A stretch of DNA of 64,000 nucleotides from Allomyces arbusculus (taxonomy: Eukaryota > Blastocladiomycota > Blastocladiomycetes > Blastocladiales > Blastocladiaceae): positions 186,001-250,000 of the forward strand of contig JADHYV010000031.1 in the NCBI GenBank assembly GCA_027604705.1, given 5' to 3'. Of this stretch, positions 29,577-39,646 are shown piece by piece. The notes beneath the pieces were generated by a model. It did no database searches. It saw only the letters and a list, made by a program, of their open reading frames with translations, and was not told where the DNA came from. Every line of letters begins with the position of its first letter. Position 1 is the stretch's first letter. Both the position numbers and the translations under genes were made by a program.

Positions 29577-32054
29577 ATGATGCCGACAACAACCGCACCG
29601 GGCGCGCGCCCGCCGCCGCCCGCCATCACCGTGAACCACCCGTCGCTCGAGCGCCGCCTCGCCGACTACCACGCCGCCATGCAAGCCGGCCTCGTCCCGC
29701 CGCCCGTGACCGACGGCCCGTCCGTCCCGCCATGCCTGCCGCTCACGCTGCACGACGCCGACGGGTCCGACGCCGCACTCTACGCTGGCGTCCCGCCCGC
29801 CGCGGGGGGCGCGGCCTACCTCGCGCCGCCCGCGCCGCTTTTCGCGCCGTCCGACGCGACTTCCCCGCCCATCGGCGCCACCGCCATCATGGGCCCGCCG
29901 TCGCACTCGCCACGACGCGCGTCGACGTCCCGCAATAACAGTACCTCGCCGTACGCACGGCCGGCCACGTCGCCGTACGCGCGACCTGCCGCAACGTCGC
30001 CGCACGCGGGCGCCGTGTCGCCCTCCCTCGCGGCGGCCGCGGTGCTTTCAGCGGCTGCCGCCGCGTCGCACGCGTCGGCCGCCGCGACGGCGCGGCCCGG
30101 CACGACCTCGCTCAAGCGGCAAGCCAAGCCGTTACCGAAAAAATACATCTGCGACCACCCCGGGTGCGGCAAGGCGTTTGACCGGCCCTACAATCTCAAG
30201 ACGCACTACCGCACGCACACGAACGAGCGGCCCTACGCGTGCGACCGATGCGACAAGTCGTTTTCGCGCGCACACGACTTGAAGCGGCACATGATGGCCA
30301 TTCACGACAACAACAAGCCCTTCAAGTGCTACCGGTGCGATCACCGGTTCGCACGCGTCGACGCCCTGCAGCGACACGTAAGGTCGGACGCGAATTGTGA
30401 TGTCATGTATCGCGCCGCCGGGATCGACCCGTTGTTGCAGCCGGCGTCGCCGACGGCGTTGGCGAATGCCGCAAACGCCGCGGCGAATGCGGCCGCGCTC
30501 GCGGCCGCGCTGGGGTACCCGGTCGCCGGAGCGAGTGGGGGGCCCGTGCCCGCGGCGCCGGGGACGCCGGGGCACCCAGAGTACATGAGTGCAGGGGGTG
30601 TGTCGCCGTACGCGGACGCAAGTATGCCGCCGCCGCACCATCAGCAGCACCAGCAGCAGCAGCAGCAGGCGTACCCAGGTGGGCCCATTTCGCCGTACCA
30701 CGGCGCCGTCTCGCCCTACCACGGCGCCGTCTCACCCTACCACGGCGGCGCGTCGGCTGCGGTCTCACCTTACCACGGCGCTGCTGCCGGTGCGGTCTCG
30801 CCTTACCATGGCGCCGCGACCTCGCCGCTCCCGCACGCCGCACACCACCCGATGGCGCCGTCGCCCGGCGGCATGCTTGCGGGGTACCCGTACCCGCCGC
30901 CGCCGCCGCCAATGTCGCCGCAGGGCCACGTCGACGCGTACTCGACGTCGCCGATGCTCCCGGCGGGCTTACCGCAGGCTCTGCCCGCACATCTCCCGCC
31001 ACACCATTCGCCCAACGCCGCGGCCATTGCCGCCGCTGCTGCGGCCGCTGCCGCGGCGATGATGGCCGCGTCGACCCCCACCGTCGGTGCAGCTACACCC
31101 GCGATGACCGACGCGTTTGCGATGCTCTCGATCCCGTCGCCCGCGATGGTGCCGGGCGCTGACGGGATGCCAATGCAGCGCACGCCGAGTTACTACGCGG
31201 CCGCCGCGGCCGCCGCGCCGCCGGCGCAGCCGCAACCGGTCGCGGTCCCGCTTGACATCCCAATGGACGAAGCGGAGGACGCTGAGTTTCATGCGCTGCA
31301 CCACCTCGAGTCGTTTTCGTTGGACCGCGACGCGAGTACCTCGTCGATGCAGGTTGATTTGGACGGCCCCGCCGTACCGCTGCCCGCCGCCCCCACCGCG
31401 CCCGTGGCTCCGGCCAACGTGTCGTCGCTCGGGATGGTGCCGCCGTCCAGCGGGATTTCGCTGTCGGAGATCCAGGCGGGGCGCGCGACGCTCGAGCGCA
31501 TGTTGGACGAGGCGCGTGCCGCCGCCGCAGCCGCGGCCGCGGCCGCATCGGCCCCGACCACAACCATGCCCCCGACGGCGGGCAACGTCTCGAGTCTCGC
31601 CTCGGCGCCGGGGGCGCCCATGACTTACCTGTCGCTCGAGCGCGTCCTGGAACTCGGCGGCGCGTCGACGGTCGCGTCGATCGGCCGCGATACGCTGGAC
31701 CGGATGGCCAAGGGCGAGCCGGCGCCGCTCTTCTCGGCCGAGACCTTGGAGCGGCTCATGAATTCCGGCGGGGCCGGGACCTCGAGTCCGACCGAGCAGG
31801 GCGGGAGTAGCTTGGCACGGTCGGCGTCGCTGTCGGGGACGCTGATGTCCGTCGACACGCTGGAGCGGATGCTGGGGAAACCGACGCCGGCCGGCACGGT
31901 CGAGCGGGACGAGGCCATGAGTGCCGCGGTGGGGAAGGTGGGCGGTGTCGGCGTGGATACGCTGGATCGGCTGCTGCGGGATGTCGGGGGTAGTGGAGGT
32001 GCGAGCGGGCCGGTTGCAGTGGCGGCCGAGGATGGTGGGGGTGAGGATGGGTGA
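29577..32054 (+). CDS. C2H2 zinc-finger transcription factor
   Basis: Single exon, 825 residues. Three adjacent zinc fingers at about 188-275: C-x4-C with RPYNLKTHYRTH, C-x2-C with SRAHDLKRHMMAIH, and C-x2-C with ARVDALQRHVRSDANC. The linkers TNERPYAC and NNKPFKC are of the Kruppel type. The third finger ends His-x5-Cys instead of His-x3-His, a form common in fungal factors; the Crz1 group has a similar RPYNLK-THTNERP arrangement, so a Crz1-like role is a guess. N-terminal to the fingers are SPYARPA-type repeats. C-terminal are five SPYHGA repeats (about 371-412), poly-Ala tracts, and six copies of a (D/E)TL(E/D)R(M/L) motif between about 636 and 800. No nuclear-export or calcineurin motif was identified. 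Confidence 0.87.
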   Translation: MMPTTTAPGARPPPPAITVNHPSLERRLADYHAAMQAGLVPPPVTDGPSVPPCLPLTLHDADGSDAALYAGVPPAAGGAAYLAPPAPLFAPSDATSPPIGATAIMGPPSHSPRRASTSRNNSTSPYARPATSPYARPAATSPHAGAVSPSLAAAAVLSAAAAASHASAAATARPGTTSLKRQAKPLPKKYICDHPGCGKAFDRPYNLKTHYRTHTNERPYACDRCDKSFSRAHDLKRHMMAIHDNNKPFKCYRCDHRFARVDALQRHVRSDANCDVMYRAAGIDPLLQPASPTALANAANAAANAAALAAALGYPVAGASGGPVPAAPGTPGHPEYMSAGGVSPYADASMPPPHHQQHQQQQQQAYPGGPISPYHGAVSPYHGAVSPYHGGASAAVSPYHGAAAGAVSPYHGAATSPLPHAAHHPMAPSPGGMLAGYPYPPPPPPMSPQGHVDAYSTSPMLPAGLPQALPAHLPPHHSPNAAAIAAAAAAAAAAMMAASTPTVGAATPAMTDAFAMLSIPSPAMVPGADGMPMQRTPSYYAAAAAAAPPAQPQPVAVPLDIPMDEAEDAEFHALHHLESFSLDRDASTSSMQVDLDGPAVPLPAAPTAPVAPANVSSLGMVPPSSGISLSEIQAGRATLERMLDEARAAAAAAAAAASAPTTTMPPTAGNVSSLASAPGAPMTYLSLERVLELGGASTVASIGRDTLDRMAKGEPAPLFSAETLERLMNSGGAGTSSPTEQGGSSLARSASLSGTLMSVDTLERMLGKPTPAGTVERDEAMSAAVGKVGGVGVDTLDRLLRDVGGSGGASGPVAVAAEDGGGEDG

Positions 32055-32470
32055 GTGAGTGAGTGGGGGGGGGGGGGGATGTGCATGTACCATGAGCATT
32101 TGTTGGGCGCACCGGCCGAGCAATTGGATGCGGTTTTTGGATGACGTGTCGTCGTGTTACCCGCGGCCGCGGAAGCGCAGGCTGCACGTGCAGCACGCGC
32201 CGTGCACGCGGGCACCAGCACGCGCGGCCAGCTCGGTGTGCGACCGGCCAGCACAACCGACTGCGCGGCGGCGGCGGCGCGACCACCGTTCGGCGGCGTG
32301 TGTCTCCGTGCTGCGACACGCGCAGTCTCCCCACGTCGCCGATCCCTCTGTCAGCGCACCACCACCGCCCCGCACCTCCTGACGCACCACCCGCACCACC
32401 ACGACCCGCCCACCCGCCCCCGCGCGCGCCCACAACCTCCCCACGCGCCGCCGCGGCCCCTTCACGCACC
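32055..32470. other. Intergenic region with a poly-G tract
   Basis: It begins with a GTGA repeat followed by about 13 G residues (about 32055-32078), immediately after the zinc-finger gene stop. The rest is GC-rich and has no recognisable gene. The promoter of the 32471 gene would lie here. Confidence 0.4.
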
Positions 32471-33328
32471 ATGACGCCCGCGCCCTCCCGCGCCGCGCCC
32501 GCGCGCGCCCTCGCCAACGCCCACGCCGCCGCCCACGTCAACGCCAACCAACCTGCCGCCACGCCGCCACGATCCCCCGCGCTCGCCGCCGTCGCCGCCC
32601 CGTCCCCGTCCCCACTCCCCCCCGCGACCCCCGTCGCGTCCTGGCTCGTCGGCGACGTGCTCGTCCCGCTCGCCCCGTTCACGACCGCCGCCGCACCGAA
32701 TGGCCGCCCGGCAGAAGAGCTGCGGCCGGTGCCGCCCCCTCTGTCGCGAGCCTCTGCTCCGGTGCACGGTAAGAAGCGCGCGCGGACTGCTGCGGCACGG
32801 CGCGCTGCTGCTGCTGCTGCTGCTGCCGCTGCTGCCGCTGCTGCGTCCTCCGCCGTGTCCAGTCCACGACCGCGGATCAAGCTTCGACGCGTCGCCGCGC
32901 CGCTGCGCGTGCCGCTCGTTCTCCCGCCGCACGTCGCCGACGCGCTTGCCGCGCTCGCCGCGGTCAAGACGCGTGCGGTCGCGTTTGGGTCGGCCAGTGG
33001 AGACGTGAGGGACGACGACGAGCAGAATGGCGCGCCGCCCGATCTTGGCGCGAGGACCGACACCCGCGCGAACTCGGCGGACGCGGCGCGGGGGAATTCC
33101 AGTGCAGCAGCAGCAGCGGCAGCACGATCGGCGGCAGCAGACGCATCGGCGGCGGCGGCAATGGCAGCACGACCGGACCAGCTCCAGCCGCGACGCGATG
33201 AGCAGCAGCGACCCGGACCGCCGCCGGGCGCACGGCCGCCGCAAGTACCCGCACACGCTGGCGGCGCGCGAAACGGGCCAGCAGCACCGGCGTCAGCAGT
33301 CGCAGCAGCAGGAATCGTGGTGCGTTGA
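32471..33328 (+). CDS. Ala/Pro/Arg-rich hypothetical protein
   Basis: I do not recognise this. ATG 32471 has good context (CACGCACCATGA) and opens a frame of 285 residues. Composition is extreme: Ala and Pro dominate, with a 14-Ala run from a GCT/GCC repeat (about residues 110-125). A hydrophobic block (VASWLVGDVLVPLAPF, about residues 56-72), a basic stretch (KKRARTAAARR) and a block RPRIKLRRVAAPLRVPLVLP followed by VADALAALAAVKTRAVAFGS look least random and could be the real constraint. GC-rich intergenic DNA readily forms such frames, so the evidence for a real gene is modest. Confidence 0.4.
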   Translation: MTPAPSRAAPARALANAHAAAHVNANQPAATPPRSPALAAVAAPSPSPLPPATPVASWLVGDVLVPLAPFTTAAAPNGRPAEELRPVPPPLSRASAPVHGKKRARTAAARRAAAAAAAAAAAAAASSAVSSPRPRIKLRRVAAPLRVPLVLPPHVADALAALAAVKTRAVAFGSASGDVRDDDEQNGAPPDLGARTDTRANSADAARGNSSAAAAAAARSAAADASAAAAMAARPDQLQPRRDEQQRPGPPPGARPPQVPAHAGGARNGPAAPASAVAAAGIVVR

Positions 33329-33766
33329 CTGATTTTCTCCTCCTCGTGGACGTGGTGGCGATGGCGCACACACACGCTGCGCGCGCACACCGGCGGCAGA
33401 GACGGCGACGGTGCGGACGGCCCACGCGTGAATGGAGTCACTTCCCCCCCCTCTCTCTCTCTGTCTCTGGGCGTGCGCGCGGGATGGGCGGCCGGACGCC
33501 CAGCGGCCACGTCGAGGTCGCCCAGGTCGCGCGACCACGCCGTGATCACGACGGTCAAGAGACGTGACGCGCGGCTGCCGGTGATCCCCCGCGTTCGAGC
33601 GACCCCACCGCCGCGCGACCCCCTCTCCACCCATCGCTGCCACCGTGTGCGCTGCTCCGCACTTGGCGCATCGCGCTCGTGGACAAACTCTGACGCGCGC
33701 GCCGCGCTTGTTTTTTTCCGCTGCCGGTAGACGCCGCCGCCCACCAGCGCCGCCGCCGACCCCGCC
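33329..33766. other. 5' region of the eIF4G gene
   Basis: About 440 GC-rich bases with a CT-dinucleotide run near 33449-33466. A T-rich stretch (TTGTTTTTTTCCGC) lies about 50 bases before the eIF4G start; pyrimidine-rich leaders are common for translation-factor mRNAs. No separate gene is seen. Confidence 0.4.
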
Positions 33767-34405
33767 ATGGCCTCGGCCGCGCCGCTGCCGCCCAGTGCGC
33801 ACGCGCCGCGAGGACCGGTCCCCCCGCCGACGCAGCAGCAGCAGCAGCAGCCGCCGGCCACGCTCGCGCAAGCAGCACCGCATCCGCACCACAGCGCCCC
33901 GCCGCAGCAACCGCCCCACGCGCACGCGCACCCGCCGCATGCCGCCTACGGCGCTCCTCCCGGCGTGCTCGGATACGCGCCGCCGCATGCAGGCCATGCG
34001 CCGCCGCCACCGCACGCGCCGCACCCGGGCTACCACCACGGCGGGAGCAGCAGTACCGGGAGCAGCAGCGGCACGAACTCGTCTGCTGGTCCGCACGCGC
34101 CGCCGCCGCCCGGAATGCCCCCCGGTACCGGTGCCCCCACGGCAGGCCCGACCGCGACCGCCGGCGGCGCCCCACAACAACCGCCTCCCCCGCCGCCGAT
34201 GCCCTTGGTCCTCGTCTTTGATCCGACGCGCAACGGGTACTTTTACGTGCCGGCGCCGCCGATGGGCGCTGGCCCGCCGCCGCCGCACGTGCCGCCGGCC
34301 AACACACCGCACCACCACCAGCCGTACCTGTCGGCGTCGCAGTTTCTGCAGTCGATGAATATGATGCAGCAGGCCGCGGCCGCCGCGGCCGCACAACAGC
34401 AGCAA

Positions 34406-34436
<31 letters not shown>

Positions 34437-37400
34437 CGCCGCCGTTCCCTTACGGGTACTACCCGGCGCACGCGCCGCAGGGGGCGCCGCCGATGATGGT
34501 CGCACCGCCGCATATGGGCGTGCCGCACGCGCAACATCCTCCGCAGGGGATGCAGACGCCGACGCAGCAGGGTGCCCCGGCGACGACCAACGCGGCCGGG
34601 ACCACCAAACGCACGCCGTCGCCCGCGCGCAACGCGGCCGCCGCCGCAACGACAACGACGACCAACGGCACGGGGCCCGCGGCACCGGCAGCGCCGGGCG
34701 CGCCGCCGGGCATGACGCCGCCCGGGATGCAAGGCCCGCCGCCAGCGCTCGGGATCCCGATGCCAGCGGGCCCGCCGCCCCCGCACGCGCACCACGCGCC
34801 GATCCCGCCGCAAATGCCGCTCGCGCCGCCGCCGCCGCCGCCGCCGGGCGCCTACGGCATGATGCCGGCCCCGCCGGCGCCCGCCGCGGGCGCTCCGCCG
34901 GCCGCCGTGGCCCCGCCGTCCGCGCCGCCGTCGCACGTCGGGTTCTCCCCGTTCCCGTCGGCCACGACCAACGGCAAGTCCCCGCCCCCCACCGCGGGAG
35001 GCGCCGCCGCCGCCGCCGCCGCCGCGCCTGCGACGCCGGGCACCGCGCGCAAGTCGGCTGCAGTCAAGATCGCGAGGCCCGATAACCCGGACCAGGTCGT
35101 CGATCTGGCGTCGCTCGCGCGCGCGGCGACCGCCGCGGTCGTGCATCCCTCGCCGACGCCGTCGCCCACGCCCGCGACGAGCGCGTCACCGGCCGCGGCG
35201 GCCGTCGTGGAGGAGGTGAAGGTGGACAGGCTCGTGATTGGCGAGGCCGAGCAGTTGGCGCGCCGGCAGTTGCAGCAGAATGCGATGCGCCGCGCGATTG
35301 TGATCCGGCGGCCGGATGAAGTGAAGCCCAAGGAGGAGCCGAAGCCGGTGGTGCCGGCGGTGGAGAAGAAGGAGAAGGAAGGCAAAGCACGCGGCAAGTC
35401 CCGATCCAAGTCGCGGTCGCGGTCGCGGTCGCGGTCGCCTGCGAAGAAGGAGACGGCGGCGAGTCCGGCGCCCGCGCAGGAAGCAATTGTCAGAGCGCAG
35501 GAACCGGCAAAGGACGAGAAAGCCGAGCAGGCGGCCGTCGAGACCCACAAGGAGGCTGTCGCGCCCGCTGACAACGCGCCGGTCGTGGAGCCCGAAGCAG
35601 TCGAGAAGCCGGCACCGGTGCAGGACGTCGAGGGGACGGAGACCGTCGAGACCGAGACCAAGGAAGTGGAAGAAGACACGCAGGACACCAACAACGTGGA
35701 ACCCGTCGAGGAGGAGGAGGAGGTGCCACCTACGTCCGGCCCGTCGTCCGAGGCCGCATTCCCCGTACCCGAGGAAGACGAGAACGCGTCGCTCGAGCCC
35801 GTCTCGAGCCACGACGACGCGCCCGAGTCGCACCACGACGGCGACGACGACGAGTCGGAACTCGAGGAGGGCGAGATTCGCGACGACGAACCTTCCGCCG
35901 TCGAGGAAGAGGAAGAACCGTCAGACCGTGCCGCCGACGGCGTCTTCCGGTACTCGGTCGACCGGCTGCGCGCACTCAACGTGCCGTCCATTACGCTGCC
36001 GGCCACTGCCGACATGTCGCCATTTGCCGCGTACCGCGCGCGCACGCACGCGCCGCTGCCGGCGTCGGCTTACGTGACGGGCGCGGCCACGGCGACGCGG
36101 CAAGGGTCCGGCCGCGGGTACGCGCGCCCACCGCCCACGCCGGGGGCGTCGCGCCCGTCGCCGTTCTTGTCGGCCGGGCCCGGTGCCCCGCCGGCGCCGG
36201 GCGCGACCGGTGGACGTGATCGGAGCGACCGCGGCGGCGACCGCGATTCGGCCGTGGGGACCAAGCGCCGCGGCGATCGTGCCGGGCCGCGTGATCGGGA
36301 TGATCGGACTGCGAGCCCGTTCCTGGCGCCGCCGCACTTGCAGGCGGCGACGGGTGCGACGGCGTCGCCCGGCCGAACTGCGTCGGGCCGTGGCGGTGAT
36401 CGGCGCGCACAGCGTGGTGGCGGCGGCGGCGAGCGCGACCGTCGGCAGGGTGGCGGCGATTCGCAGCGCGACAACGGTGGCCGCCGTGAGCGGCGCGACG
36501 ACCGCCGTGGCGGCCGCGATCGCGGCGACCAGCAGCAGCACGGCGCGCGCAATGTCACGCTCTTGCCCGAGGACCTCAAGCCGCTCGAGCACTCGGAGGC
36601 GCGGTGGGTGCCCGAGACGCTGGCCAAGAAACTTGGTGCGGCGGCGGTGCCCGAGGGCGAGTCGCCCGAGGAGCTCTACGTCAAGCAGATCGAAAAGCGC
36701 ACGCGCGGTCTGCTGAACCGGCTGACGCCCGAGAATATGGAGAAGCTGCAGGGCCGGTTCGTTGAGCCGCTCGAGTCGATGGCGGCGCTCAAGTCGATCA
36801 CGGCGCTGATTGTGAAAAAGTCGTTTGACGAGCCCAAGTACGCGTCGCTCTACGCGCAGCTCACGCTGTATATGTGCCGGTTCATGGTGCCGTTCTCGAC
36901 CATGGACCAGACGGAGGAGGCGTTCAAGGCGGTGCGCACGGCGACACGGAAATTGGTGATTACCGCGTGCCACGACCAGTTCCAGCACCGGCCAACCTGG
37001 GCCGATAAGTCGACGGGCAAGATTTCCGAAGAGGAGTTTGAGGAAGTGGTCAAGATCAAGGGGAAAGCGCTCGGGAATATGCGGTTTGTGGCGGAGCTGT
37101 TCAACTTCCAAGTGATTTCCGTCAAGGTCATGGTTTCGATTGTCAAGGAACTGCTGCAGCGCGCCTCGGAAGAGGATCTCGAGTGCTTGATGACCGTCAT
37201 GACCACGGCCGGCCGGCGCATGGACCACGCGTTCCCGCCGGGCGACATGGACAAATTCTTCTCGATCTTGACCAACTTGATCGAGTCGCAGACGGACATG
37301 CTCCCGCGTGTGCGGTTCGGGCTCATGGATCTCGTTGCGCTGCGCCGCAACGGGTGGGCGAAACCGCACGGGCCACAGCCGACGCCGCAGGCGGCAGCAG

Positions 37401-38272
37401 CGGCCACATCGGCCGGTGGACGCGGTGGGAAGCCGCGGTCGGGCACGTCCACGCCCACGCCGCAGGCTGCCGCAGCGCCGCCAGGGTGGACGGCCGCACC
37501 CAACCGCGATGCGTCGCGCCGTGGCGCACCGCGCGGGCATGGCACGGAGTCCCCCGCGCCGTCCGGGCGTGGTGGGCCGCGTGGTAGTGGTCGCGATGCT
37601 ACAGGCGGACGCGCGCGGCCTAACACGTTTGCCGCTCTCGCAGCCCTGCACGCACACGACGAGCCCGTCTCGACCGACGACGAGCACGATCACCGTGGGC
37701 CCGTGTCCCCGCCGCACGCGGGCCGCCGTGGGCCGGCCGCGACGGCGTCGCCAGCGCCCGCGCGCGGGTCAGCGGTTTCGCCCAGGCAGCGCGCGACGTC
37801 GCCGCCTGCCACGACGACCGCCAACAAGAACAAGTCGCGCGGTGATGGGGACGAGGCCAAGTATCCGAACGCTGACGCGGCGAGCGCGCGTGGGGAAGAG
37901 CTGGCGCGCACGTTCCTCAAAAACCCGGAGCCTGCCGAGGTCGTTGACGAGTGGGCCAAGGTACCTGCGTCGCAAACGCGCCGGTGGACCGCGGTCGATA
38001 TGACGCTGTGCGAAGTGGCCATGAACGGTAAGCTCAAGCACGTGGCTGCGCTCGCCAAGGCATTGGTCATGGCCGTCGAGGAAGGGGTGCTCGCGGCCGA
38101 CGAGGTCGTTCGTGGACTCGGCGCGTCGTTGCTCGTGACCGAGTTTGCGGATTTGAAGATTGATGTGCCGGAGCTGGGCAAGATGATGGAGGCCGTGTTT
38201 GATGCGGTTGCGCCGGTCGTGCCGGCGGGGGCGTTGGACGCGACGCGCGAGACGGTGCGGCGTGCCAAGTGA
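33767..38272 (+). CDS. Translation initiation factor eIF4G
   Basis: Scaffold of the cap-binding complex, joining eIF4E, eIF4A and poly(A)-binding protein on mRNA. A single uninterrupted frame of 1501 residues; ATG 33767 sits in CCCGCCATGG. Residues 1-430 are Pro/Gln/His/Ala-rich with a CAA/CAG-coded polyglutamine run (about 210-223). An SR-dipeptide tract (KSRSRSRSRSRS, about 545-560) and a long acidic region follow. At about 728, RYSVDRLRAL fits the eIF4E-binding consensus Y-x4-L, though the next residue is Arg, where a hydrophobic residue is usual. An RGG/RD-rich stretch lies at 800-925. The MIF4G domain spans about 980-1190: LLNRLTPENMEKL, AGRRMDHAFPPGDMDKFF and LPRVRFGLMDL. A MA3 domain spans about 1378-1490. 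All expected parts are present. Confidence 0.93.
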
Positions 38273-39646
38273 GTTGATTGTTGCGTTTTATGCTATTGAT
38301 GGATTTCTTGTTCTTTGGGGGGATGGTCTTTTGGTTTGCCATTTTGGTTTGCCGTTTTGGTTCCTTCTTGTTGGTTCGCTCATCGTCGTTGTTCACATTC
38401 ATGCATTCGTTCGTTTGGTGTTCCGCTCTCTCTCTTCGCCTGTCCTCTGCTCTCCGATTCTCGCACCGTTTTGGACCTCGCTCGCGACGCTACGACGCGT
38501 TCGTCACGCTCTACGTCTCACGCGAGTTTCCGTCGCTTCCTCCTGCTCCCTTGATCCCCACCACCGTGCCATCCCATGGTTGTGGTCCATGCGCGCGTGC
38601 GGCGTAACGTCTTCCTTCACCTGCCACCGAGATGATGATTGATGGCGCGAGAGAACAGATACCAAATCATTTCATTGTGCATTTTGCAAGTTGCTGTTTC
38701 GCGTTCGCTCCCAGCGTGGAGAGAGTTGACTAGCGGCGGCAAAAATACGCAAGATGGTAGATCAACGACTTGATCGACGCGTGGGTCGCCCGCCCGTGCT
38801 GCGTGCGTCCATTCGATACCACCGTGCCTCCAGTTCAATGAATTGGGCTTGGATAGACTGACTGGTCAAGGGTCGGCAAACTGCACGCGAGGAACAAGCC
38901 GATCAAGGCAAAAACCAGCTTGCGCATCCTCATTCTGTTTTCCAGAGCAACATGAGAATTATGAGGTGAGCCAGGCCTTTCACCTTCTTCACCGTTTTCT
39001 GATCGTGCTGGTGGCCACGATGGTCGTGTTTCCAAACAGGGTCGCCCAGATGAGCGTGCCCAGGCGAACGATCTGTGCAGCAATGGAGGGATGCGCTCGG
39101 CGCACTGACTCGAGCAAATCCCGTCGCTGACATGAGCAAGTCCCGTCGCGCATATTTCTACCCCGCTGTCGCGGCCTTGCTCGATATTAGGCGACACCGC
39201 GCGAAGGAGGCGACGGTCATGGGCTCATGTGCTGCAAGTCTTGACGTGGCAGACGCGCCAGACGGTCAACCTAACTCAGTGGATCGCCGTGATGATCGAT
39301 TCTTGGACTGCGACGTAGACCCAAGAGACGAGCGTGTTTCCCGTCACGTTTTGTCGACGGTTTGAGCAGCAACAAACGGCCAGCGGGGCCGCCGACCAGT
39401 TAGAGTGTGCGGGTTGTGACTTGGAAGGCGACCAGAGCGACCACGTCTGCAGCCAACTCAGCCCGCCATTTCGATCGCTCAGAATATAAACCATCCGCAG
39501 CGCCTCCCCCCTCCCCCCACCCGCACATCTCCCACGCACGGCAACTGTGTCCTTTCAACGAGGTGTACCGTCGATCAAGCAAGTGCTATCAACCGTGCCA
39601 TCAAGACTCGATCCCATTCGTCGACGATCTGTACACAATTCAAGCG
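38273..39646. other. Intergenic region, possible gene remnant on the minus strand
   Basis: T-rich for the first 150 bases (eIF4G 3' untranslated region). At about 38840-39070 the minus strand has short hydrophobic runs (TLIWATLFGNTTIVATSTI and RKLVFALIGLFLACSLPTL) in different frames that could be scraps of a membrane-protein gene, but nothing can be joined with confidence. The PhoD gene promoter lies at the far end. Confidence 0.35.
39485..39490 (+). promoter_or_regulatory. TATA box of the PhoD phosphatase gene
   Basis: TATAAA, 162 bases before the start codon at 39647, in a GC-richer context. Confidence 0.45.

Noticed and set aside
31756-33861. 701-codon minus-strand frame across the zinc-finger and Ala-rich genes
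   Set aside because: It spans two plus-strand units and a poly-G tract with low-complexity product. No conserved block is visible. It is a compositional shadow.
33293-37717. Several 370-620 codon minus-strand frames opposite eIF4G
   Set aside because: The plus strand carries unmistakable MIF4G and MA3 domains. The antisense products are Arg- or Ser-rich with no motifs.
38840-39197. Minus-strand frame ending in a signal-peptide-like run (RKLVFALIGLFLACS)
   Set aside because: The hydrophobic pieces lie in different frames and no splice arrangement gave a convincing protein. I left it as possible debris in the intergenic note.
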